This document shows, one piece after another, positions 36,984 through 49,209 of a DNA stretch of 64,000 bases. The notes below the pieces were generated by a model. The model was not told the DNA's origin. It worked only from the letters and a program-made list of their open reading frames with translations, and searched no databases. Location of the stretch: contig OX637288.1 of the NCBI GenBank assembly GCA_951799445.1, positions 5,272,501 to 5,336,500 of the forward strand. Direction: 5' to 3'. The stretch is from Pseudisothecium myosuroides. Taxonomy: Eukaryota; Streptophyta; Bryopsida; Hypnales; Lembophyllaceae. Both the position numbers and the translations under genes were made by a program. Positions within the stretch are counted from its first letter, which is position 1; the number at the start of each line of letters is the position of its first letter.

Positions 36984-37617
36984 GTGAAGCAAGTGCTTCT
37001 TAGAGGGATATTGAATCATTTAGAATGACTGGAGGGTCCTCTCTAGAAATAGACAAGATGTTACTTTCCCTCACGTTGTTGTCAATGATGTTGTAGTGAG
37101 ACTAAAAGGGCCATTACAACCAATTTATTTCAACTACAAACAATGTCTTGACCCTTTTCTTCAAGTGCAATCGTCATTTGGCTTAGGCTATATGGGTCCA
37201 TTGCTGACCTTGTTGTGTTTGTCAAACGTAAAACCGCAATTCTAAATGTTCACATTTCCTAATCAAAGGCATATACATCACAACAAGAATTGATGTGTAT
37301 GAGTAAGATCCTCAAATTCAATGCAGAAGTCGTATATTATACATCCAACATTGGAATAATGGGGCTACGCAAATCCCTACAATATATAATATCTAATCCC
37401 ACGTGGTCATAGGCCATGCATTTTAGATGTCAGCCGCGGAAATAGGCCCTTCAGCTCAGAAGATCCGAAGCCTACATATAATGGAGGTTCTCATATAATT
37501 TTTTTCTACTTCTGCGTCCACATGTGAGCTTCAAGTCCTTTATAATGACATTTTATCATGCATGTTAATCACTTTCGGTTAATCAATAGTCAATTCTCCA
37601 AGTATATAATAATCCAC
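36984..37617. other. 3' flank of the Mutator-like gene
   Basis: AT-rich; no gene and no clear terminal repeat. Confidence 0.4.
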
Positions 37618-38075
37618 TGGCTTCATCCATTTCTGGAATCCACTTCTTTTATCCACTTTTTTCATCCATGTATCCCCAACATTCATCCACTTTTTCATCC
37701 ACTTTTTCAATCCATCTGTCCCCTACATTCATCCCCTTTTTTCATCCACTCTCATCCACTCTCATCCACTTTCATCTACTTTCATCCACTCTCATCCACT
37801 TTCATCAACTTTCATCCACTCTTTCATCCATTTTTTCCATCCACTCTTTCATCCACTTTCATCCATTTTTTTAAAAGACTCCCACCCTTTTTTTTCATCC
37901 ACTTCCATCCAATATTTTTATTACTCTCATCCATTTTTTTACTCCAATTTTTCATCTAATGCCACACAAATTTTAAATTTTTCACTCCAAGTTTCTGTTC
38001 CATAATCAACATTCCCTGCTCCCCGCTCAACAATCCCCGCTCCCCGCTCATATCCCAGCATTCCCCGCTCGTTCC
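37618..38075 (-). repeat. Minisatellite pair, inverted copy
   Basis: A TCATCCACTT array (37.62-37.96 kb) is followed by CCCCGCTCAACAATCCCCGCTC-type repeats (37.99-38.075 kb). Both are the reverse complement of 12786-13170. Frames reading HPLSSTFIHF are artefacts of the array. Confidence 0.8.
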
Positions 38076-38289
38076 ATTTGTTCAAAAAATTAAAAATAAA
38101 AATTCATCTCTATCAATTGGACAATATTCAAAGAGATGCAAAAAATAAGAACAAATAATGTTAATTAACCCCATTAATCATTCCATTTGTCTTTTGATTG
38201 ATGATTGCATAGATGGAGGGAGAATTACTAGTTGGAGTTGTTTTGTTGGTTCCAAATAGCAATCCAAATCCAAATTTGACCAATTTGCA

Positions 38290-38365
38290 ACATCACAAAA
38301 TATAATAGGAAGATCATTTTGGAACAAAAAATTAAGGCCAACATGAAGATCACTTTGGGATGGAG
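38290..38365 (-). mobile_element. Stowaway-like MITE end, inverted copy
   Basis: In reverse complement it reads TAGCTACCTCCATCCCAAAG then TGATCTTCATGTTGG, related to 12056-12100. It is likely a fragment. Confidence 0.35.
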
Positions 38366-38369
38366 GTAG

Positions 38370-39791
38370 CTACTAAAAACTCCAAAATTGGCAAGTGTGA
38401 CAAAAAATTGGGGGCTATTATTAAACAATTCCAAAAAATTAGACAAGGTGTATAATAGTCATAAGTCTCTTGTCTATAAATTTTCAATTGTTTGAATTCA
38501 AAATGCAAAAGTTATGGCCAAAAAATTAAACAGCACACAACGTGTGACAGAAAATAGTATAAGTGTTTCATGCAATCACCCATGGTTAGTACTCCCCAAA
38601 TCAATATAAGGTAGGAGGCTCTAAAAGCAAGCGGGCATTTAGAACCGCCATATAGACTCACGTGAAATGGAAGTGAGGCAATCTTTAAATGGACCTTCTA
38701 TAGTCATTGAATGAATCAATAAAAAAAATATTATTTATTGCAAGAGCCAATCATTCTCTTTGCTTTCCCCATTTTTCTCTAGAAATTGCATGTGAACGGT
38801 TAATGGAAGACCTAGGGTCATAAATAGGGACCTATGACTCATCTTGTTTGAAAATTCATAAGTGATTCAAAAATGCTTCAAAAAATACGAAACAACTTGT
38901 GTTACAATCAAAATCTATTTTTCTTTGTCTGAAAAATGAGCTGAAAATAATCCCGTCCAAGAAACCACATGAAAAAGGCGGATCAGCCCTTAAGTGCTTG
39001 CTTTCAGAGCCTCCTACCTTAGCGGTGTTGCAAGTGACAAGTGTTCAACTACGTATAAAACGTTTTCCAAAACCTGAAAGAATTGAAGGAAAACTAAATC
39101 CTTGCCAAACGGATTTGTAAATTTGAATGACACCTCCACAGTTACTTCAAATTTCTACGACTAAATTTCTACGAGCATCACTGTAGCTTGTGATGTATAA
39201 ACTAAAAAAGCACAACAGCAAATCCAAAAGCTACTCCAACAATGATTCATACAGAAACATCAAATTGCTCCACAACAGATTTTTTGGGAATTCTCTTTGG
39301 CTAGTTTGGAGGTTCTGTAGTTTTTCTTGCTAGCTTTTGCTAGTTTATGTGTTTCCCAGTGTTCTAATGTCATTGTGGAGGGATCTTCAAAGAATTCCTA
39401 TATGGAAGAAAATTGTGGGTTTTCTTTGTAGGAATTTTCATAAAATCTCTCCAGATCCCCCGTGTGCAATCCAATTTGGTAGACTTTGCACACATATTAC
39501 ATTTCAATGTTGTTTCCACCTAATATTTGATAGATTTTACAAGATGCAATTGTCCCATGTCGATTGTCAAGGGGACCATGAGGTTGGACACATAAAACTT
39601 GTAAGTTGTCGATCTTTGAGACAATGAATTCTACTCACTGAAATCTAGCATTTTTTGGAGTTTGTGTATTTCATAAACTTTAGGAAATTTGTAATATATG
39701 AAATTATAAAATGTATAAACAAATAAAATCTACATATATCTACATATAAGCTAGGTGGAGACCTGTGTTTGTCTAGGAACTGTGAGCCTTT
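38370..39791. other. AT-rich region before the piggyBac relic
   Basis: No gene that I can support. The N-terminal part of the piggyBac gene would be expected in the last few hundred bases but is not recognisable. Confidence 0.35.
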
Positions 39792-40506
<715 letters not shown>

Positions 40507-43500
40507 AGAGAATATCCAAGGTCAATTCTATTTTGGGCATTATATGAGAGCCAATAGATGGTTGTAAGCACATAGTTAGACTCTTAACCAATAATCTTTA
40601 TGAGCACCTCCTCTACTCACATTGGTTTTGGCATTGCAAAGAGATGAATAAATTACATGTAAGAAAAAATTACTGCAACCTTGTACGCAACAAGTGGAAT
40701 ACTAAGAACATATGCGAGGAGTACTTCTTTAAGGCACTTACAAGTAGAAAGTGGTATCTTAGAATGTTGCAAGGATCTAACATGGTATTTCTTCTACATG
40801 TATCTGTCGGACATAAAGAAGTCTCCGGGTTTAGCAAACTGCAGCGGCCAAAAATCTCTGAAGGATTTGAAACATGATGGCAACTTGGTATGAAGATCCA
40901 ACCATGCATGAGTCACCTATAGATTCATTGCCTATTGAATAGGAAGGCGTTAAGGATCCTTGACATCAATTTATAATGGTTGCTAAGTATCAAAGCCATA
41001 CACTTTTACACTGGGCGCATTTGTTACAACTTATTTTTAGAAAACTTTGTAGGAGCTTAGACTTTGTAGGTCATTGTAGTGCGGGTAAGTGTAGCTTCAA
41101 GCCTTCAAAATAACATTTGTAGTTTGAGTCGCAATTGATTTTCAATATCGGGATTGGGATGTGCACACCAATCCTGGCCCCTAGTTTTGTCATTTCTCTC
41201 ACTTTCCTTGTTACATTCCTTGCCTTAATGTAATTTTTTTTAAATTGTTGTTGGTTGTCTTTATTGCATCAAAATCTTCTCAAGTGTCCTATGAAATTCA
41301 TGTATATGGTTATGAGACTCTCTACCAAAAATTTGCATTTGTAATGGTCTTGTGCATGGTGATGTTGATTGTCTGGAGCCACAACCCATATTATTGTCTA
41401 TAATTGAAGATGAAACTCCCTACTACCCGTAGACACTCATTCACGAACTGGGTATGCATTAGTAATAAACTACCCCCTTGAAAGACGTCCAGCATCACAT
41501 AAACTTAAATACCCAATTGTGGGCACCAGAATTTGGAAGGCGCATTGCAAATTTACATTCAACCGTGTAGTGGAAACGAGAATCTCAAATATAGAGAGAA
41601 TCATTGATTTTTGATCCGCAAACAACAGAGGCAAAGATGTCTTGAGGCATCACCATATTCTCTTAGCATCAATCAATCCTCACGATCTCACAAAGATCCG
41701 GAGATCCGACTCCACTCTTTGATGGGCAACCAAGGCATGTACTCTAATCAATGATGAATTTGGCACAAAATGCTCCCATTATTCAAAAATTGTAGTGATC
41801 TTTGAAGGTCTCAAAAAATGTGTTGGTAAAGTTGTTTGTGCTAGGGCAGTGAGGGATTAAGAATACTATAGTTTCCAATGTGCATTACAACAAGCAATTC
41901 CTCTATAAGAGGTTTCATCCTTGAACCATCGACTTCCTTTTCAAGTAAGGTCCTACTCAAACTTCCTTGCATGTAGTACTTTTTGTTGCTGCAAAGCTAA
42001 GTTCCCTTTGGTCTAAAGCTAATAAATTGCATTTTGTAAGGATAATTGCATGCGTCACCACATTGTTTGCTCAATGAGGTTAAAAACACCCATAGATGAA
42101 TCATTCAAGTGAGCCTATTCTTGTGAGGCATTTTCACAATGCAGGTTTTTTCCTACAGGTTCAAATTTCTTCTCTAAGCTAAATTTAGCCTTTTAAATTG
42201 TGTTCAAACAAAAATCTTATATTTTTATTTTTTGAAACTCTAAATTATATATTAATGTGAAAAATTTCAATTTGTTTCGAAAAAAAATTGTAATTGTTAT
42301 CATTTTTGTTGCAAAAATTGAACAAAAATAAATAAAAATAGTAAAAACAATAAAAATGATTTGAAATTTTTTCAAGAAATACAAATAGCAATGAAGATTA
42401 GTGTGAAAAAATTTCAATTGGTTATAATATTTTTTGCACCCAAAATAGACAACAAAGACCTTGAAGTCAAATTCCACAATCAAACCAAATTTATCCTTTT
42501 ATTTAATAGACATTTAAAATTTTGATATTTTTTGCTAGTGGAAAAACTCATTTTCTATGTATGTTTTTTTTCAATAATTTTTTATGGAAAAATCAATTAC
42601 TGTGATTTCTAAAGCCAAGGTGGAAACCAAATTATATCAATTATATTATATATTAGAATAATCATTTTATAATTTTTACCATAAATGAAGGATGGAATGA
42701 GAAACCTAATTTTATGATTTACATGTAAGATAATTTATTTTTTTAAATATGAATGAAAAAAACACCATACTATGTTATTTGGATTCTAACACATAGAGCT
42801 TTCAATTACAATAACTCTTTCAATTTTTGACATTTTTCAAAATTTTGAAATGGAGTAAAAACAAAACTTATCAAGTTTCATTTTCTTAGTTTCAATCAAG
42901 TTCTAAAAGTAATTATTTTGAAAGTGACAATCAAGGTTGACCAAGGCGCATCCACTTTTAGATGTCTGGACCTATAAAGATTAAGGTAGCTAGGTACCCC
43001 CAATTGTGCCCCTGACCTTGAACTGCCCTCTTTGCTCAGTGTGCATCTCCAAAATCAACTCTATATATATATGTGGAAGAAAACATTTTAGAACCAAACT
43101 TTGTTCCTTAATAACCTTTATATACAATATCTAAATGCCACATTTTCTAGTGCATTATGGAACCTCCTTTCACTTGCCAACAAGAACATATGAAAATATC
43201 CCACCTCATTGCCAATTATCTGCATTCCAAGAAGATAGTTGATTTGAAGCACAGAACAGATTTGAAAATATGACCACTCTAATAATAGTAACTAGGCTCA
43301 GTAGGAAAAAGTGGCGGTTTTGGAGGTACCCACCTTAACCCCCAAAGGTCCAGGCATCCAAAAAGTTATATACATTATTTACAGTGCAAGTCTATCATCT
43401 AAAGTAGGATGATCTGAAATCACATAGGCTCTAAAATCGTCCACCCTACTCAAATGCACACTGCTTGTATATGTTGCTTTCTCATAGCCTTCAACAATGT

Positions 43501-43779
43501 CCAAATAGTGTATATTGTAGGGGGTGGGCAATTTTAGAGCCTTATGCCACTTCAACTTCAAAATTTTGTAACTAATTCCAAAAAGCTCCAAAAAGTATGA
43601 AACGACTTATGTTAGATGCCAATTCTTCTTGTCTTTTAAGGAAATTTTACTGAAAAATATTTCGAGACGTTCCACCTCCCGAAAATGAGTGAATATTAAA
43701 TGAGTGATTTATCGACCTCCTATCCCAAGTGGCTTGTGAATATTGCCGCCAGGGACTTACTCCCTTGGTCTCCTTCTAA
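40507..43779. other. AT-rich intergenic, 3.3 kb
   Basis: I find no gene. It presumably includes decayed transposon sequence, but no terminal repeats or protein motifs are recognisable. Confidence 0.4.
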
Positions 43780-44008
43780 TCCCTAAAGGACCAAGGCCTT
43801 TTTTCTACCAAAAAACACTCAAATCTTGCCATTTCTAAAGCAAAGAGTAAAAAAAATTGAAAATTGTTTTTTTTTTTCCACATATAACCGTATGATCTTA
43901 TACCTAACTAGTATGAGAGTGTGTGGAAAAAGTTTCAGAATTTTTGACCACATAGATTGCAAGATATCTACTTTTAAAGTAAAAAAAACAAGTTTTTCAG
44001 CACACTAC
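43780..44008 (-). mobile_element. CCCCTAAAGG element, A end (reverse orientation)
   Basis: CTAA then TCCCTAAAGGACCAAGGCC, continuing as a close match to 6588-6815 up to TTTTTCAGCACA. The match stops abruptly at about 44008, where the GC-rich CCGACC array begins. This is therefore an element end with foreign or internal sequence attached ~230 bp from its terminus. Confidence 0.75.
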
Positions 44009-44730
44009 GCTGGGTTGTCAGGACGTTCGGACGTTCGGACGTTCGGACGGACGTCCAAAGTCCGGGGACGCTGCCCCCCCAACATCCTGTGACATTCACT
44101 TTTTATGTTTTTTACCTACATGGTAAATTCCGCGACCGAAAAACCGACCGTAAACCCAACCGAAAAACCGACCGAGAGAACCCGACCGAAAAACCGACCG
44201 AAAAACCGACCGAGGACCCGACCGACTAACCGACCGAAAACCCGACCGACCGTAAACCCGACCGAAAAACCGATCGAGAGAAACTGACCGAAGACCCAAC
44301 CGAAAAACCGACCGTAAACCCGACCGAAAAATCGACCGAGAGAAACCGACCGAAGACCCAACCGAAAAACCGACCGAGGACCCGACCGACTAACCGACCT
44401 AAAACCCGACCGATAACCGGACCGACCGAAAACCCGACCGACCGAAAACCCGACCGAAAACCCATCCAAAAACCGGACCGACTGAAAATGCGACCGACGA
44501 CCGAAAACCAGACCGACCGAATTCTCGATCGAAAACCTGACCGAAAACCAGACCGATTGAATTCTCGACTGAAAACCGGACCAAAAATCGGACCGACCGA
44601 CTAAAATCCCGACCGAAAACCTAACCGTCCGAAATCCCGACCGAAAACCCGACCGTCAACCCGACCGATAACCCGTCCGAAAATCCGACTGAAAACCTGA
44701 TCCGACCCCAATCCCGACCCGTTTTTACAA
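44009..44730 (+). repeat. CCGACCGAAAA tandem array
   Basis: A short lead-in of GGACGTTC repeats (44030-44055) is followed by ~600 bp of 11-12 bp units, (A)CCGACCGAAAA with point variants. It is the reverse complement of the array at 54.14-54.80 kb. Long open frames here (for example GRVFGRSGFRSV-like on the minus strand) exist only because the unit lacks stop codons. Confidence 0.9.
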
Positions 44731-44829
44731 GTTCTCCGAAGAAATTAATAAACATGCTTCAAATCGGTTGTTAAAATAATGTGAGCTTTGGGATTGTTGT
44801 GTTCTGTTTTTCTTTTTTTTTTAAAACAC

Positions 44830-46681
44830 ATGAACAATTTCCATTGATAAAAAGGATACAATACACCGAACCAAAGGGAGTTGTGTTTCAAGTTCCACTT
44901 TCATAATAAATGTATTAATGATTTTTTTTTTTCCGGGATTCTGAAACCTAGTTCCACTTACCAATTTTATAATGAATGAAAATTTAGTTATATTTTCCTA
45001 AATTTGTTTCTTAAATTTTTCACTCAAATATTTAAGAGAAAAAATTTAAGAAATGAATATCAATAGTTAAAAACTTATAAGCTTAGAAGGCACAAAGTGA
45101 CAAAGCCAAATAATATTGTCATACAAATTGTACAGAATTTTTTTTTTTCCTTTTTTTTTTGGTTTACAAGCTACTGAATGTTATAGGAGTAATGGGACTA
45201 GGTCACTAGGAACTCAACAATGAACGTACGCGGGTGTTTGAGTGGAAATAGAATTTTGCGTAAGGGTCCTTGAGAAGTTTTGGCTATGGTAAGAATTGCT
45301 TGGTGTGATGTAAATGATTGAAATGAATTAAGGATATTTTGAAGAGTGCTGATTTTCATTGAAAGAAATAACAGTTATTAGGAACAAAGGTCATCCCGCG
45401 ATGTCATGCAACTGCTTGCTATGAAAATGCGACTACCATTGCGTTGAAATAACCAAACAAGAACAATAGAGAAGTTTGGATTACCAGAAGAGAAGATCAT
45501 CAATTTGGAACAATCAAAAATAAGAAATTTTAATAGGTGTGGCATTTTTGGTTTATTATCACACCCTACTTTTGTGGAAAGACACTTCAATCGGTGTAAA
45601 AAGAAGTTCCTCTTTTTACACATTACTTTCAAGGAGGGGGGAAAATAACATTGTCTCAATATGGTTGTTGTACATTTTTTTAAAGTTATTTTCACACCAT
45701 CTTATTTTGGGTAAGATACTACGACTTCTATCAAAGTCTCAATTTAATCCACAAGGCATTGAACATGCATTTTGGTCTTTGGAGAACATAGCATTTTTGG
45801 GCAACTTACTACAAGCAGAGTTTTTATTTTTTTTAGTTCAAATTTTCACAAGGCTTTCAGGAGGAGTAGCTTTAAGGTCCAACTTTTCTTCATAACTTCT
45901 AACCTAGAGATTAAAAAGTTATTGTATGATATATTGATATGTGATTTTTAATGCTTGGTGGGCAGCTCAAAAATTCTTAAAAATCGCTTTAAAAAAAGAA
46001 TAAAACTTCAAACTAGTTCTCTAGAACTATATATGCAAGTTTAGGTTTGAATTTTTTTTTTTTCATTTATGAGATCAGAAGTACGCGGTGATCTAGTTTG
46101 CGGGCAATTTTGGATTCCTTGCTCAGAAATAAACTTTAAAATCCTTTATTCAATTTAATTTTCAATATCTTTTGAAAAAAAGAAAAAAAAGAATGTAGAT
46201 ACATTACTACAACATTATAACCATTGGGATTGGCATTTTCCAATTATATAATTAAATTCTTAACAATTTAGTGGTTTGAATCATTCACTACTTCTTTCTG
46301 TTTGCTATTTTTTTTCTATATGTTGTACAATTTCTAATGTTTTGGAAATTTTCAAGCACAGAGCCAGCTTCACCTTGAAAATGAATCCAAATGAAACCAC
46401 CATTATTGATACTTTCCGATATAAATGAGACCTTGTGAAATGCAGCTGTCCGGTTTAGGCCCGGACCTAAAAAACATTTCTGTCGATTCAAATGTTGTTA
46501 CCCTGCAATATACATGGTGGAAAATTCTGAAAATTTTTCCACATCTTCTTAAACCAATTCACTACAAGATCCTATGATTACATGTGTCCTAAAATATTTT
46601 CTTTCTAAAATTTGGGTTATTTTTTGGAAATGGCAGTTTCGGAACGTTTTGGGTGAATATATACTCAACAACCTTTAGGGG
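44830..46681 (+). mobile_element. CCCCTAAAGG element, partial B region and A end
   Basis: The last ~1 kb (from about 45.78 kb) matches the A ends at 49.85-50.99 and 55.85-56.78 kb: GGGCAGCTC, ACCATTGGGATTGGCATTTT, GACCTTGTGAAATGCAGC, GTGGAAAATTCTGAAAA, ATGGCAGTTT. It terminates in CCTTTAGGGG followed by TTAA (46682-46685). The 44.83-45.15 kb part resembles the B-side interior. Confidence 0.7.
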
Positions 46682-46685
46682 TTAA

Positions 46686-47309
46686 GCTCACACCCTCAAT
46701 TTTTCAAAAACAAACTTTTCGTAGCGTAAAATTTTTTTTTTACATTGACACCTTTTCATCTTCAATTATGTACTATCATTGCTTTCGTTTTCTACCTCTC
46801 TTTTCACACCCTATTTTTTTGTGGGTAGGGGATTTGTATCCACGAAATGGTAAAAACCTTCAATCCTTATGAATCTTTTGAATGATATGAATTAAAATTT
46901 CCTTCCTAATTTTCACTTCACTTTCTGGCCTTTCGGATCTTGAAATTTTTCTAATATTCCTTTCACCCTACACATGTGTCCCTTGACGCCTAAGTTCAAA
47001 ATATCCAAATGTCATATATCATTCTATTTGTCATGCAACCGCGACAATCCAATATCCATTAACAAGGAGTACTGCACTTCTCATCCACACAAAGCATACA
47101 ATTTGTATAGTAAACATTTGTATTCATTACAATTTGAAAAACACACAAAAAATCAAATTGTATATCCAATTCCACATACATTGGTATAGATTATATGTGC
47201 ATACATACTACGTCCTCTAAACACGATAAATCCTCATATCTAAATTCATCCCCTAGTCCCCTACTTATATACCTCTATAGATTACGGTAAGTTGGTAACC
47301 TACTGATAT
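46686..47309. other. Kinase gene 3' flank
   Basis: AT-rich; no gene. It should include the kinase 3' UTR on the minus strand. Confidence 0.4.
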
Positions 47310-48707
47310 TTAGTATGATTGCTGGAAATATTCATCGGGCATAGGAACCTTGAAAGTAGTGCAGAATCGATTCACGACGTGAGCCAAAGTGCTTTCTTTT
47401 CTGATGACCCGTTGTAAGTACTCGTGAAACGCCAGTCCCAATGTGTGGTATTCGAATCTGCTGCATTGTGGAGTTTCCTTCTGCAATGCAATGTAAGCCT
47501 CGGACATGCACTGCCTGTTCATCCTTTGAGCTATTTTAGCAACCGCATATGCTTCCGTTTCACATGATAACCTTGGAATGACGTCCTCATTCGCATCAAT
47601 TTTGTGCAAGTAGGCGCTACTGGGATCCAACCACCACCTCTGTGTCAAAGTTTGATCCCTCTGAATGGCAGATGTGAATGTGTACAAGGATTTAGGACGT
47701 TCACTAGCTAAGCTAGTTAAGCCCCAATCACAAATTCCAACATACACACGTGACTCATCATCGGGAAAGTGAAACATGATGTTGTCTGGAGAAATATCAT
47801 TGTGCAGATGTCCAGCAACATGCACTGCATTCATAATGTGCACAAACGCCCATGTAAGTTCCGTTCGCTTCTTCCTGAATCGAGCGAGGCGGAAAGCGTT
47901 AATCACCTCTGCTTCCGATGGATTGTCATACATCAACCGAACCTGTATGTTGTCTGGATAATCATTATCCATGTTCAGCATATTTCGCAGTGTCCCACCA
48001 TTCCACCAATAGGAGTACCCTTCATTCCTTGTTGCATGCACTGTAAAAAAACGTATTACTCCAAGGTGCGCAATCCTCACTGCCATTGATTTGTTCAGGT
48101 GTTCCAACTTCGCTAACTCAGGCCTTTTATTGTGTTGGTGAGATCTCTTTGCTGCAAACTCCCAAAACGGTACTATAGGAGCACATCCTTCAATTCGGAC
48201 CCTCCGAATAGTAGCATATCCACCCTTTATAATTTTATCATCTTGGGCAATCACTTGTGCCGTATCTGGAAGTGCAATGAGATGTCTCCTGCCATGGTAC
48301 AATTCATCCTTTCCATCATCGCTATTCCACCATGTCATAGATTTCCTTCTATTGCGCGTGTTAGCAAATGGCTTGCACCGCTTCGTGAATAAATCAGCTC
48401 TGAGGATAACTTCTTGAAAGGCTTCATCATCGGCGCGGTGTTGCTTCACATATTTTGCGAGAACCACTTTGGAATTCCACAACGCATCATACGTCCTGTT
48501 GTGAAGGAATTTCACAAAGCCCTTCTTCTCCATTTCATGATGCCATTCAGGAACGTGAAGGGCTTCCATCATCTTCTGCGACATATCATCCATGAATTTT
48601 TTTAGGCACTCTTCTTGGTATCTGATGTATTTATTGTCCAAGGAAAGAGTGGTTTCAGACTCAAAGAATTTCAAGGTGAATTCGATGAGAAAAGTTCTTG
48701 CATGCAT
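47310..48707 (-). CDS. Divergent protein kinase-like protein, no intron seen
   Basis: 465 aa from the ATG at 48707. Residues 1-150 are not recognised. The kinase fold follows: a poor glycine loop KGGYATIRRV (161-170), likely β3 Lys 187 in EFAAKR, catalytic loop HNDISPDNIM (302-311; Asp304 and Asn309 present, HRD changed to HND) and CDWG (Asp327, DFG changed to DWG). The key acidic residues remain, so activity is possible; the loop recalls small atypical kinases (HGDISPxN type). An upstream ATG at 48797 begins MPRAKKAAKRRDG, a basic nuclear-signal-like start, but is one base out of frame and ends after 44 codons. It is either a uORF or the true N-terminus cut off by a frameshift. A TATA box at 49046-49054 and a GC-rich CGGTCGG region lie upstream, as for two other ORFs here. 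The substrate is unknown. Confidence 0.75.
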   Translation of the reverse strand: MHARTFLIEFTLKFFESETTLSLDNKYIRYQEECLKKFMDDMSQKMMEALHVPEWHHEMEKKGFVKFLHNRTYDALWNSKVVLAKYVKQHRADDEAFQEVILRADLFTKRCKPFANTRNRRKSMTWWNSDDGKDELYHGRRHLIALPDTAQVIAQDDKIIKGGYATIRRVRIEGCAPIVPFWEFAAKRSHQHNKRPELAKLEHLNKSMAVRIAHLGVIRFFTVHATRNEGYSYWWNGGTLRNMLNMDNDYPDNIQVRLMYDNPSEAEVINAFRLARFRKKRTELTWAFVHIMNAVHVAGHLHNDISPDNIMFHFPDDESRVYVGICDWGLTSLASERPKSLYTFTSAIQRDQTLTQRWWLDPSSAYLHKIDANEDVIPRLSCETEAYAVAKIAQRMNRQCMSEAYIALQKETPQCSRFEYHTLGLAFHEYLQRVIRKESTLAHVVNRFCTTFKVPMPDEYFQQSY

Positions 48708-49016
48708 CAGAGGGAATTTCCTTCAACTCTTTGATACTTGGTTGCCCTGATTGCACCCCGTCTCGCCTCTTTGCAGCCTTCTTTGCCCTTGGCATCTTGA
48801 TGAACTACCGGTATTTAATTACAATCGGTAATGAAAATTACCAGTCGCGATTTCACTTCACTCTGGAGTACACGTAATCTGCAATCAAGTTGTCAAAAAA
48901 ATTGGCAATAAGTGGCCCCCAAAACCGGACTCTTGCTTTCCCAAGGAGAGGAGCCAATGGAGGACAAACCACCAAGCTCTCCGCTCCACGCTTGCACAAG
49001 GCAAGGGGGATAGCAA

Positions 49017-49054
49017 AAGTGAGGGAGCGGTCTGGCCGTCCGCCCCTCTTATAG
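49017..49054 (-). promoter_or_regulatory. Core promoter of the kinase-like gene
   Basis: On the minus strand: CTATAAGAG (49054-49046), then GGGCGGACGGCC, then TCACTT 31 bases after the TATA T (49022-49017). The same arrangement precedes 59612 (30 bp) and, less exactly, 53698 (27 bp). Confidence 0.6.
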
Positions 49055-49059
49055 TTTGC

Positions 49060-49205
49060 GGTCGCCCCGACTGCCGAATCGGACGGCCCGACCGCTCCAT
49101 CCGCCGCATCGGACGGCGGTGACAGATTAGGGTTCAGCTCGCGGTCGGCATAGTCGGCGGTCGGCACAGTCGGCGGTCGGCAGACTGGGCGGTCGGCGGG
49201 GAGTC
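49060..49205. repeat. GC-rich CGGTCGG region upstream of the kinase
   Basis: Repeated GCGGTCGGC and ATCGGACGGC motifs in a sharply GC-rich block, ending abruptly at AT-rich element sequence near 49.21 kb. Confidence 0.75.
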
Positions 49206-49209
49206 GCTG

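Noticed and set aside
44096..44584. Open frames over the CCGACCGAAAA array
   Set aside because: Same artefact on the opposite strand.
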